Of a stretch of 40,967 bases of DNA, positions 8,901-16,507 are shown piece after piece. The stretch covers positions 1-40,967 of IMG/VR virus record IMGVR_UViG_3300030385_002010. One strand, 5' to 3'. The stretch comes from a virus. The translations under genes were made by a program, and so were the position numbers. The notes below the pieces were generated by a model. It did not search any database, was not told where the DNA came from, and saw only the letters and a program-made list of their open reading frames with translations. Within the stretch, counting starts at the first letter, position 1. Each line of letters starts with the position of its first letter.

Positions 8901-11752
8901 GTGATAGATTATATAAAGATAAAGAGAGGCCAGATAAAATTATTGGTACTATTGAAAAAATAAAAAGTAAGGTAATCAATGACATCAGTGGTACTCCATC
9001 TATGCATCATCTTCATCAGTATTTAAAACAGGGAAATCTTATACAAGAGTTCATGCCTGGAAAGTATGAGCCAATGGATATTAGTATTTCATCACTTACT
9101 CTAAGGATGCCTAATCTTGGTGGTGATGTTGCTGTTCATAAGATTGAAGGATTTTATAAATCAATCGAGGGGAATGTTGTTGGTATTAATCCGTTAGATT
9201 TAGCAGCTGTGCATCAGGGTGACTTTGATGTTGATGCTGCAATGAATTATCATGATGTGCCTTGGGAGTTGAACAAGGCTCACTCAAAGAATCTTGGATT
9301 AGCAGTTGACGCTATAACTTATCCAGGTGACTCATATGACATGGATATATTTGAGAACGGTTATAGAACTGATAAGCCTGCTGGTTACGGAGGGGCTGGT
9401 TTATCTGATGGTATGCAGAATCATATAAAAAACTATGAAAATTCAAAGAAAGTATTTGGTTCTATAAAGAGATTGTCAAGTGCAATATCTTCTTTAGAGA
9501 GACTCAATTTTAGCGCAACTAAGTTTAGTACAATACAGAAAGATAGTCCTGAATATGCTCAGTGGCTACAGAGATATAAAAATACTCTTCAAAGTATTAT
9601 TGATGCAACAAAGAGACCCAATTTTGTTTCAAGAGCCAATGCTGATGACATACTTGAGTGGGTACTATTTGGTGAGATGTCTAGGTTGGGAGATGATTAT
9701 ATTCCTCAAGAATTAAGAGTAGGCACAGAAAAATGGCATGAGCAGGGTATTGGTGAAGGATATTTTAAACTGGGTGAAATGTCAGCTAATGAACGATTTA
9801 TGTATAAGGAAGCTGTCATCGAAATGGTTAAGACTCTAGGCGCTCCACAGAGAATACTCAGTGGTATCTTTGATGAGTCTGGTAGAAGAGCTCCTGAAAT
9901 AAAAGATATAAATACAATGTATTCAGACATGGAGAAGTTCTTTAAGAGACCGCAAGCAACTATAGCAAGTAGACTATTAATAAAACACCGTGGCGAAGAA
10001 GGTTTTAGAAATGCAGTACTGAAAGAATTTTATGGTATAAGTGAAGCGGGTGAATACAGGGATACACAATCGTTCTTTGCTGACTATTTTTCTAAGAAGA
10101 AAAGGACACCAGAATCATTAGCAGAAGTGTTTTCATTTGGAGTTAAACCAGAGATAGCTATTATGTCTACACCAGGGGGTAGAATAGCAAGTGAAATTGT
10201 TGGTCAACAGAATAGTTTAAATATGTTGAGTGAGAGATATGGTGATTTTAAGACATCTTCATTGCAAGACAAGGTAGGATCGGCTTTAGGTGACTTAGAA
10301 GAATACGCTGCTATTGTAGGAGAGAAAGAATTTAGAAATACTCTAACAGAAATGGTGGCTGGTGGTGACTTAGCTGCTGAGGCAGTTGCTGGTGATAAAT
10401 TACGTTCACTTACAACATTGTTTGGTAGAAAAGGTAACCAAGGTGAAAGGCTTTTAACTAGTCACAAAAGTGTTCAAGAGTATTCTGTTATTGCTCATAT
10501 GTTAGAGAATGAGATTTCATCTTTGCAAGGATTTATAAATAGAAACAGTAGCCCTAGAGGCACAACTGATGCAGTCGATAGAGCTACATTTAGAATGAAA
10601 TTATTTAAATCTGTGGTAGATGGTATAGACAGGAAAGAACATAGAATCATTGGAGGTCTAGGCAGTAAGAAGAAAGGCAATGAACTTAGAAAGCATTTCT
10701 ATTTTGTTGATAAAAATTGGAGCAAGGAAAAGAAGAGTAGAGCGTATAAGAATGATACTAAAAATCCACATTATGTATATCGTGAGGTAGATAGGTCTGG
10801 TAGGAAAAGTTTTAAGCTAGCTAAAGTGGTTAGACCAAATGGTACAAATTGGTTAAGACCAGGTAAGTATGTTATTCTCAAAAATCCAATAAGATATACT
10901 CCAGTAAATAAGAAAGAAATTATTGATGCTTACTCTTTACTTGAGGCTGTTGGTGAAACTATCCCAAGATTTATTCAAGGTATGGAAGAGCATATGATAC
11001 CTGAATTTTATCATGACACTGGGGAGATGCGTAAGGAACTTGGTACTTTGGCTAAAGATGTTTACGAACAGTCAAATAAAAGTCCATACTCAAGAGAGAA
11101 TTGGATGTTGGAAGGTAAACTTGAAGATAACATTGTTAATGAGTTCTTTGAAAAATGGTTACCTCGTTTAACTAAATCTGTTGACGGCCACTTGCGCGAT
11201 TACGAACCAAGCGATATAGTTGTTTGGCAGCTAGCAGCTGAGCTTATGAAACCAAGACCTATAGCCGGCTTAGTAGCATATACAAAAGGTACTGCAAAAA
11301 TACATTTACCAGAGTTCAGAATAAATAAAAGATTAGTTTCTGCTACATTCAGGTATTTAAGAGATGGCGGATATGGGGAAGTTGCAAAGGATATAGCAGG
11401 TAAATACGGTAGGGCATATAGAAGGAGGCAACATAGTGTACTTCCAATAGAGGAACAAAGTATGTATGTGAGCAATCTTTATAATGAGAAATCAATACTT
11501 AAAGACCGTAATCCATTGGTTGAATTAACTTTTGGAAAAGGTTACTTATATTCACCAGCCTTAAGACATCGTATAAGAGATGATATAAGGAGTAGAGACC
11601 CGAAAGAGTATTGGAAACGTGATATAAATGGTAACTTCTCACGTATTGTTGATTATGGTAACTGGCGAGATATTGATTCAGAATTCGAATATTATTTAGA
11701 TAGGAATAAGTTGTTTGATAATAAAGAGAATAAAAAGAGGGAGTGTGAATAG
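2915..11752 (+). CDS. Giant virion protein; candidate two-barrel (multisubunit-type) RNA polymerase
   Basis: A 2945-residue protein, more than a fifth of the window. Residues about 70-150 are hydrophobic and Gly/Ala-rich, possibly membrane-active. Residues 2064-2107 read R2064-M-P, then H2075-K, E2085-G, NPL (2092-2094), AA (2097-2098) and DFDVD (2103-2107). This follows the beta-prime order R-Q-P...H-R...EG...PL...AA...DFDGD, whose three aspartates bind catalytic Mg. Upstream, K1714 (LLKTNF) and K1742 (ESAAKVF) are spaced like the two conserved lysines of the beta-type barrel in QDE-1/YonO-like single-chain polymerases. Lys-pair barrel first and Asp barrel second is the order of such enzymes. 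Giant polymerases packaged in virions are known in N4 (T7-type) and crAss-like phages (two-barrel gp66). I infer a virion RNA polymerase injected with the DNA. No search could be run; alternatives are a catalytically dead relative or a large polyvalent ejection protein. Confidence 0.72.
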   Translation: MPDNLTERFKKQLEKQGVAATDAQITSYLQQKGLMEPEQNQLMPLSNAIQQRTMSYDATPETDDKIDLLQGVAAGAWSLFDVAALGIPGLAGLTPEYVQYEKLGSAGKVGRVLGEALGFLVPLKGISAVTRGAASLARGSKAGISRAAKIAEKTAGQAGVSGVAAARVIRNVGADKHVRLNVLPRYALKGENLDDVGKVMKEQFEIGLKKEFPTLQPRQLESIADNAVNAVRGEARHINSVGQWLESRLATRFPDKGKITRYAADAADMSLNFGLYNVLADATRSVISGSEFTPGHDVWDAMKFSAFLPAVHAIPGGGRALLATRKHMNEMLKSFKARGPEYYDTLARQGKKEQLNGLLRFISRGTKYDAAVSAAAAPYRRADLPAKEAAAMINKIVKKGNLDRTAREFISEAGSDIVGSLPRMLVGALYFNSNVLLDRDLLRNIPKEEMWTHLLVGALFTKRHKPLYQEKFPTLKNLDRKLELLRTLGIDADAFGDYATGLSRFDEIGMASAGIKDNTEAMEMVRIFDTDKVVKESTDPKKAVGEQGLSNYDLVRQAHDIHNLHQISANSLGDAGKKRIDIKNLSHDTLKEIEAQLRSIKINAEGETLTESNFPEWKEAFQRSLSEGPAEVYLEAIAAVADILQIPTDGSPTIDGKLRVGRIENWLNTDLVLDSTELSQWIELRDRFERWGYLETFEEVTPTKANDIAGATNTKAVLDRIAAVINSVPKILEKANYEEGVVSDISITDNGFLDTIRHYKNEKRKDSLFRIISGDKNMTEEESKIRRSLDETLGETIPSQLGKIQDLIRIKLTKEEKRDPAKKDTKALIEDKLHDIAHMWSISKSDGRKRIDLTLEQAGSLVGSMEAEGLLYDNNLYRHDGYETVNKHFWQRILQSSDIGAKELGIVRIGIDSGLVGVSTGGGGRPRLEWPDREVMAQALARERETTIDDPGVVEDLKKYDTILNNILSIKGKFIDTGKRMIDPSSMAEQGYSAFIHDAFIMSEKYDKMVTDKVRQLEEVYSKNDTINIQIKSLVEMFKDEKGEFKDIEAADIEEIMTKLEIITKDPEIIKTLTDEQMGLVKALKSKFGIDKAMGAEAASYSSAAKGIEAMIESLFNDNSRFRRVANELIYSISSGSSARVRGPERLDQLTKLLVDDLKSMRVELDQEKKLGLGDIHEEFVKAGNLEKYMKHLEIAASAWAKDYTEEQWMEYSREIRQRENDASSMDIDAPERFGVQYIPSKYGVHNEKLKEDNFRGILDHLRMMRDEAAATQEATGSTRLWKSFDEAGQELINEVRKAIDKKNKDKPEEADAEYSKFLAQALHPLLANVAGMEKIPTMSLEQGSNGKLMLMLGESLSGSGELSRFMKEAIKLEDTIGIFRLRKSGVYNNRKVNIRESLDNFDSIINGIEGNNIQPDVRLIPRETSERDAPVVYAGAKEKPTKGISVSTGLSNQLWVRTDNLTDGRLNRWFKEWYDNKISSLDNIVETGSSKDASNARIIRTRMETLYRDFASTREGMDSYDSTDPAVRNMVRAMYWDRVSPDLFNEMVRAMDTRDQADAAGAAFMKYMSLAEATGAKVQGKYEVVRAILNLNPELKPEQRASLQSYVDRPELRISVIADEAMKQLDAGEISKSQLKKLKKKYPESAAMIEAMTGELGEYLRSVKGSSINAQSWLSTRAAHILYAIKGRSLDDNLAGIKPSGAFSGPEGSMLLKTNFVYDPYIASKMDKLGLDILSTESAAKVFTIANKVNIEGKMGSTDEMSDRFYDRYGSKESFLDSGEFGSIALENIYLGKVTDRKGATSVSYALMDFLDSVNMNSLVEKGGYFDYASLAAEGIKKLYSITTGDSKSLGLALSLIHESRESGEIFDRSKAGLVEYLLNNGMDPDASVINPSLQRMAVKSLMKEFKSPQTDGSSYSILKPFIEGQPSVYAEVAGPRGSFHRQIIYGEKRLPYEDRNIPISNWNKIKYIVTIGGRDIQVGVNNKGKYEFIDNLEGDRLYKDKERPDKIIGTIEKIKSKVINDISGTPSMHHLHQYLKQGNLIQEFMPGKYEPMDISISSLTLRMPNLGGDVAVHKIEGFYKSIEGNVVGINPLDLAAVHQGDFDVDAAMNYHDVPWELNKAHSKNLGLAVDAITYPGDSYDMDIFENGYRTDKPAGYGGAGLSDGMQNHIKNYENSKKVFGSIKRLSSAISSLERLNFSATKFSTIQKDSPEYAQWLQRYKNTLQSIIDATKRPNFVSRANADDILEWVLFGEMSRLGDDYIPQELRVGTEKWHEQGIGEGYFKLGEMSANERFMYKEAVIEMVKTLGAPQRILSGIFDESGRRAPEIKDINTMYSDMEKFFKRPQATIASRLLIKHRGEEGFRNAVLKEFYGISEAGEYRDTQSFFADYFSKKKRTPESLAEVFSFGVKPEIAIMSTPGGRIASEIVGQQNSLNMLSERYGDFKTSSLQDKVGSALGDLEEYAAIVGEKEFRNTLTEMVAGGDLAAEAVAGDKLRSLTTLFGRKGNQGERLLTSHKSVQEYSVIAHMLENEISSLQGFINRNSSPRGTTDAVDRATFRMKLFKSVVDGIDRKEHRIIGGLGSKKKGNELRKHFYFVDKNWSKEKKSRAYKNDTKNPHYVYREVDRSGRKSFKLAKVVRPNGTNWLRPGKYVILKNPIRYTPVNKKEIIDAYSLLEAVGETIPRFIQGMEEHMIPEFYHDTGEMRKELGTLAKDVYEQSNKSPYSRENWMLEGKLEDNIVNEFFEKWLPRLTKSVDGHLRDYEPSDIVVWQLAAELMKPRPIAGLVAYTKGTAKIHLPEFRINKRLVSATFRYLRDGGYGEVAKDIAGKYGRAYRRRQHSVLPIEEQSMYVSNLYNEKSILKDRNPLVELTFGKGYLYSPALRHRIRDDIRSRDPKEYWKRDINGNFSRIVDYGNWRDIDSEFEYYLDRNKLFDNKENKKRECE

Positions 11753-14418
11753 TGAGCTGTTTAGAGCCATCTGAAAAAAGATTAGAAGTACGGGATAATC
11801 TGCAGAAGCTGCGAAGATTATTTAACGGAGAGAAGATACTTGACGTTGATAATAAGAGCAGGAGTATAGGCAATGTAATAAAAGATACCTATGGTGATAT
11901 CAGGGAAGGGTTCTCTAGTACAATGTTTGATGAGTTAGTGTTTAACTCGACTTATAAGCCTGCTACTGAAGACTATTTAAATTTTAAGAAATCTGACTAC
12001 AGACGTATAGCGAATGAGATTGAAAAGGAAGCTAAGGCCCTCAGCAATAAAAAGATTAATTGGTTTGAACGTCTGTTTTTTGTAAAACGAGGTACAATGA
12101 GTAAGTACACCGTTACACGTTGGATGAATAAACAGATAAACGGTCAGATAAACTATGAACGTAGCAAATATAGTAATTATGTTAATTGGAATAAGAATAT
12201 ATCTGATTTATTAAGGGAAGAAGTAGTCGACAGGGGCTCTCCCAGGAGTCTTTGGTGGAAGCAGGCAGGTAATCTACAAAAGCTTGAAAGAGATTTACAG
12301 ATGGAGCTTTCTAACCCAAAGTCTGAAGAATCATTTGATAGGGCACAGTCTATTCGTAATAGGATTACTGATTTAATGGCGACAGAATCTGGTGAGGTAA
12401 TATCTCAATTTATAGAGTTTATGGAGACTGAGCCAGCTACAAATGGTAGAAAGTATAGATTAGTTGATGGAAAGAAAGAACTTTTTTCACCAAGGATTGA
12501 AGTTGCTGGTAAAGCTGCTAGGGATTTACTTGATGATATGGGTTCAGTTCAGATAAACGGATTGGAATATCACAAGGAGGTTATGCGACTGGCTACATTT
12601 AATAGTAAGAGTTTATCTGATGCTCAAAAATCAACCAGGCTTGGAAAAAAGTTTCTAAAATTTGAGGAGAAAGTTGATAAGATTAGAAAAGATATTACAA
12701 AAGGTATTAGTAGGGGCAATTATTTTCCTCATATTATGATGGAAGTTGGTATGCAGAATATCGAAAAAGTCATGGAAAAAATGGATAAGGAAAAGACGCC
12801 TGAAGATTTAAGAAGAAATGCTCCAACATATATGGGTGAGATTGGTGATATAATGTCTAGAATGAGAGATGGTATGGGTCTTACCACTCAACAGGTGAAG
12901 GCAAGAGGAGCAAGGGATTATCATCAGTGGGTACATAATCCTTTAGCTGCTATTCGTAAATATTCACTTGATGCATTAGCATTTAATAAACACAATAAAT
13001 TAAAGACCATTTACTTGAGGGGCATAAAGCGATTGCCTAAAGACGCTGAATCAGCCAGGGTATTAAAGAACTATATTGATGATGTATTTACTTTAGCATC
13101 TCATGGATTCAAGGATAGACCAGGATGGATAAATAAAACTGTTAGAACATTAACAGGTTTTGAGTTTTTATCAAAGATTGGTTTTGGGGTAGCTACTGCA
13201 GCTCGTAACATGATGTCAGGTGTATATTATATGCAGGGACTCGGCAACAGAGCATTTTATAATTATATAAAGGAATGGAATTCTAACGAACATCTTGCTA
13301 CTGATATTATTAAGTTAGAACGAGAAGCTGGATTTAGATTTGAAGATATAGCTCAGGAATATGCATTAGAAGGATTATTGCCGACTGAAGGCACAAGAGT
13401 GTCTGATATGGATATAAAGATAGACAATGCGGGAAAGCCATACTTTGCATATAAAGACAATGTTGGTTGGCATAATTTTGACTCTGGACTTGCTTGGGCT
13501 ACTAATAAGGGAGCAATATTTCAGAAGTACACTGAAAATATATTGCGTAAGCATATGTTCCGTTCATCTTACTTGACTAAATGGAAAGAACTTGAACTCG
13601 CTGGCATGAAGGGTGGAGAAAAGCAAAAAGATAGAGTTAAGATGAGAAACATTTCTAAAACATATGCTCTTGATATGGTAAACAAGTATGCATTTGAATA
13701 TGCGGCCTCACAGAAAGCACCAATCACAGGTGGTACTTCAAGTAATTTAGGAGCAGTTGGTCAGGTGGTTGCTCAGTTCTTTCATTTCCCTTTTTCATTT
13801 TTACAACTGCAATCAGAAGTATTGAGAAACTCAAAGGATGCTGCTATTGCTAGACAGTGGGATAATCCTGACTTATTAATACCAATGAAGTTTGCTGGTA
13901 TGTATGCTTTTACTCATTTAATGTCAGGTATAACAAATCTTGATTTTCACAGGCTGATAGAAAATGATACAGTAGAAAGAATAAAAGATTTAAAGGCAGT
14001 AGCTGAGGGCAAAGAGGATGTTAAAGGTAGGGGATTCGTTGGACCTGCTGTTGGTGACTTGTTTTTCTTAGCTACTCTAAAAGAATTTATTGAATTACCT
14101 GACTCTGAAGTTAGCAATCTTATCTTAGGATACAATAATGCATACACTTTAACTGATCCACAAAAGCAACAGCGACTTTTATCTACACTCAATGTCGAAT
14201 TATCCAAAGCAGTTTATCGTGGATACCCGGCGCTACAGACAGGAACCGGCTGGAACTGGTTGATGCACGAATTTGGTTTATACCCAAGAGCATGGACAAG
14301 TGAATTACATGAGCAAATAGGTTTTAAAAAGCCAAGGAAAAGAAAGACTGGTCGAAAGGTAAGACCTAGAAAGTCAGAAACAGAACTTGATAGATTATAC
14401 AGGGCAATGGGCATATAG
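11752..14418 (+). CDS. Large internal virion protein with hydrophobic C-terminal half
   Basis: An 888-residue protein with a GTG start overlapping the giant gene's TAG (TAGTG) and AGAGGGAG upstream; the two are translationally coupled. The N-terminal half is charged and helical. The C-terminal half has amphipathic or hydrophobic stretches: around residue 470-495 with AARNMMSGVYY, around 674-690 with QFFHFPFSFLQLQSEVL, and further segments near 705-720 and 770-790. The extreme C-terminus is very basic (KKPRKRKTGRKVRPRK). The layout resembles the C-terminal parts of large polyvalent or ejection proteins of tailed phages, but I cannot name the family. It is probably packaged with, and acts beside, the candidate polymerase. 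It is the last plus-strand gene before the convergent minus-strand block. Confidence 0.62.
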   Translation: MSCLEPSEKRLEVRDNLQKLRRLFNGEKILDVDNKSRSIGNVIKDTYGDIREGFSSTMFDELVFNSTYKPATEDYLNFKKSDYRRIANEIEKEAKALSNKKINWFERLFFVKRGTMSKYTVTRWMNKQINGQINYERSKYSNYVNWNKNISDLLREEVVDRGSPRSLWWKQAGNLQKLERDLQMELSNPKSEESFDRAQSIRNRITDLMATESGEVISQFIEFMETEPATNGRKYRLVDGKKELFSPRIEVAGKAARDLLDDMGSVQINGLEYHKEVMRLATFNSKSLSDAQKSTRLGKKFLKFEEKVDKIRKDITKGISRGNYFPHIMMEVGMQNIEKVMEKMDKEKTPEDLRRNAPTYMGEIGDIMSRMRDGMGLTTQQVKARGARDYHQWVHNPLAAIRKYSLDALAFNKHNKLKTIYLRGIKRLPKDAESARVLKNYIDDVFTLASHGFKDRPGWINKTVRTLTGFEFLSKIGFGVATAARNMMSGVYYMQGLGNRAFYNYIKEWNSNEHLATDIIKLEREAGFRFEDIAQEYALEGLLPTEGTRVSDMDIKIDNAGKPYFAYKDNVGWHNFDSGLAWATNKGAIFQKYTENILRKHMFRSSYLTKWKELELAGMKGGEKQKDRVKMRNISKTYALDMVNKYAFEYAASQKAPITGGTSSNLGAVGQVVAQFFHFPFSFLQLQSEVLRNSKDAAIARQWDNPDLLIPMKFAGMYAFTHLMSGITNLDFHRLIENDTVERIKDLKAVAEGKEDVKGRGFVGPAVGDLFFLATLKEFIELPDSEVSNLILGYNNAYTLTDPQKQQRLLSTLNVELSKAVYRGYPALQTGTGWNWLMHEFGLYPRAWTSELHEQIGFKKPRKRKTGRKVRPRKSETELDRLYRAMGI

Positions 14419-14450
14419 CCCACTACCCTGTTCATATAAGAAAGAGTATC

Positions 14451-14669
14451 CTATATGCTGTTGTTATTAACCCCATTTGTCCAGGAGTCAAAACTAAACC
14501 TTAGAGCTATTTCCAGTTTATATATAGTTAATGATAATGACAAGAATCTGTCCATACGAAAAATGTTTACTGCAAACTTAAATGGGAACAATGATAAACT
14601 ACAAGTCTCCACCCAATCTTTCTTAAAATAAATTACTCCGAAGTTTTCACTTCCCATTGCTCTCGTCAT
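14451..14669 (-). CDS. Small protein, promoter-distal gene of the minus-strand block
   Basis: 72 residues, unknown family. GGAGG lies five bases before the ATG, and the gene overlaps the end of the resolvase gene by 23 bases. The middle is hydrophobic-aromatic (SLFPFKFAVNIF), followed by SLTIYKLEIALRFSF, suggesting a compact beta-rich fold. It faces the plus-strand 888-residue gene tail to tail across 32 bases. Confidence 0.6.
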   Translation of the reverse strand: MTRAMGSENFGVIYFKKDWVETCSLSLFPFKFAVNIFRMDRFLSLSLTIYKLEIALRFSFDSWTNGVNNNSI

Positions 14670-15144
14670 TATTTCCTCCGTTTTTTAGCCAGCTACATAT
14701 CATTATTGCATCGGCATTTTTTAGTGTTACTTTTATTTTCTGTTCGTCCATTACTTGATTTACAAGTTTGGCAGCTTTGTCTCTAAGTTCTCTTTTTCTA
14801 GACGGTTTATCTTTTGGCAGTTTATGTTCCTTTTGCCATTTAGATGGTAATACTTCTATATAGGGAATATCAGCGAATGATAAAGCAGCAATCCAAGCTC
14901 CATAATTTGTACCAAATTTAAATGCTGACCTTACTGCGTTATTAGGTTGAGCCCATACTCTTTCAATTGCAATAACTGGATCGAAATTACCATTTTTAAT
15001 AACTTCTCCCATAATCATAACAATGTCTGATATCTCTGGTATTGTTTTTGGACAGTTCATTACTTTCCATGTATCAATATCTTCCCTGTACATTGCGACT
15101 GCTCCACTGAACCCTGGATCAATTCCTGCGTATAATTTCTTCAA
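14647..15144 (-). CDS. RuvC-like Holliday junction resolvase
   Basis: 165 residues, close to the usual RuvC length. The RNase-H-fold acidic residues are visible: D9 in AGIDPGFSGAVA, E61 in VIAIERVWAQP and D145 in KNADAIMI. The family cuts branched DNA with two metal ions. In phages it resolves recombination and replication intermediates before packaging. The start is TTG, overlapping the helicase stop (TTGA), so translation is probably coupled to the helicase. The last third is Lys/Arg-rich, as expected for DNA contact. Confidence 0.87.
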   Translation of the reverse strand: MKKLYAGIDPGFSGAVAMYREDIDTWKVMNCPKTIPEISDIVMIMGEVIKNGNFDPVIAIERVWAQPNNAVRSAFKFGTNYGAWIAALSFADIPYIEVLPSKWQKEHKLPKDKPSRKRELRDKAAKLVNQVMDEQKIKVTLKNADAIMICSWLKNGGNNDESNGK

Positions 15145-16505
15145 TTTTGATTTTTACTACTAGCCAAAGCAGCCTCCTCTTGTGTGTAGAAGAATTTACA
15201 TCTGTTTCCATTGAATCCACATTCATATTTACCAATCTTACCATACCTTGTTTTAGCTGTTATGATTTCTGATGCATACCTACTACTTTCTTCAGGGTTA
15301 AATGTATATGGATAATATACAAATAGAGCAGATTCAGCAGTCTGTTCGATGACACCACTTTCAGCATAGTCACTCATAAATGGTCTTGGGTTGTATCTCT
15401 TTTCGATCTCTCTGTTTAATTGAGATACTAATATGGCATGACAATTATGTTCCTTACACGCCCATTTATATTGCATAAGTATTTCTTCAATTTCAAAGCG
15501 TCTGTCTTTATTCTTTATACTAGCAACCTTAATTAATTGAATATAATCATCTATGATTACATCAGGTTTATGTCTGCCTATCTCTATCAGTGTATCTTCT
15601 AATGTTCTAATATGGTCTACAACAATACAGTTATCATCAGTATACTTACCGTAACACTTCTGTATTACCTTACCTAAGTCACGTTTTTCATCTTTAGTTA
15701 AATCAGAGTGTCTTATTTTACCATATGTAACAGATGGGTACTCAGGATACGCTTCCATAGCAAATATTCTTTTGAATGTTTCTTCACAAGTCATTTCCCT
15801 ATTTATCATCATTACTTTAGCTCCATCATCAATTAAATCTCTTAATATATTGATTGCTAGCACTGATTTTCCATGACCGGGCCTGCCACCAATGACAGTG
15901 AGTTCTTTCCTGGTCATTCCACCAGCAAATGAATCTAATATTTTATTATTAAATTTAATTATATTTGCCGCTGTTAAGACTGCTTCTTCTGACCTGTCTA
16001 TTATATCAGCTATTGGTTTTACCGCTGTTGGTTGTAAGTTTTCTAATTCGTTTATTAAAACTTTATGTTTTTGTAATACTTCGGTGGTTTTGTTGAATTC
16101 CTGTGTAGTTACTCCGTATAATTTCTGTGCTGATTTAGCAGCTTCTCTTTGAATGTATTTTTCCCATACAATTTTAGAATATTCTTCAACTGATTGTGCT
16201 GCTGGTAAGTCTTCTGATAGACTAGATAACCAGTACGCTGATATCTTTTCTCTACCATACTCATCTTTAGCAAGAGCAGATACTGTAACTAAGTCAATTG
16301 CTTCTCTGTTTTTATATAGTTTTTCAATTACTTTCCATACCTTTTTATGGTCATCACTATAAAATGCATTATCTTCTCTAATCCACCCTTTTGCTTTTTC
16401 AAATGCGTCTTTTCCACCTAGTAAACAACATCCCAATACTGTGCTTTCAGCCATTATATTCGTTGGCAAAGCTGTGATGTCATCCCAGTTTATTGCTTTT
16501 GTCAT
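15141..16505 (-). CDS. DnaB-like replicative helicase
   Basis: 454 residues, typical DnaB size. An N-terminal helical domain (about 14-110; ESTVLGCCLL, DDHKKVWKVIEKLY) is followed by the RecA-like ATPase. The Walker A motif is GRPGHGKS (207-214), Walker B is DVIIDDYIQL (315-324), the sensor region is ILVSQLNRE (358-366), and SDYAESGVIEQTAE follows. The enzyme unwinds the replication fork as a hexamer using ATP or dGTP. AAGGAG lies five bases before the ATG, inside the end of the methyltransferase gene two bases upstream. No primase domain is fused to it, so priming must come from the host or another phage gene. Confidence 0.93.
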   Translation of the reverse strand: MTKAINWDDITALPTNIMAESTVLGCCLLGGKDAFEKAKGWIREDNAFYSDDHKKVWKVIEKLYKNREAIDLVTVSALAKDEYGREKISAYWLSSLSEDLPAAQSVEEYSKIVWEKYIQREAAKSAQKLYGVTTQEFNKTTEVLQKHKVLINELENLQPTAVKPIADIIDRSEEAVLTAANIIKFNNKILDSFAGGMTRKELTVIGGRPGHGKSVLAINILRDLIDDGAKVMMINREMTCEETFKRIFAMEAYPEYPSVTYGKIRHSDLTKDEKRDLGKVIQKCYGKYTDDNCIVVDHIRTLEDTLIEIGRHKPDVIIDDYIQLIKVASIKNKDRRFEIEEILMQYKWACKEHNCHAILVSQLNREIEKRYNPRPFMSDYAESGVIEQTAESALFVYYPYTFNPEESSRYASEIITAKTRYGKIGKYECGFNGNRCKFFYTQEEAALASSKNQN

Positions 16506-16507
16506 AT

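Noticed and set aside
14408-14422. Hairpin TGGGC-ATATA-GCCCA at the end of the 888-residue gene
   Set aside because: It overlaps the stop codon and has no following T-run, so I do not call it a terminator.
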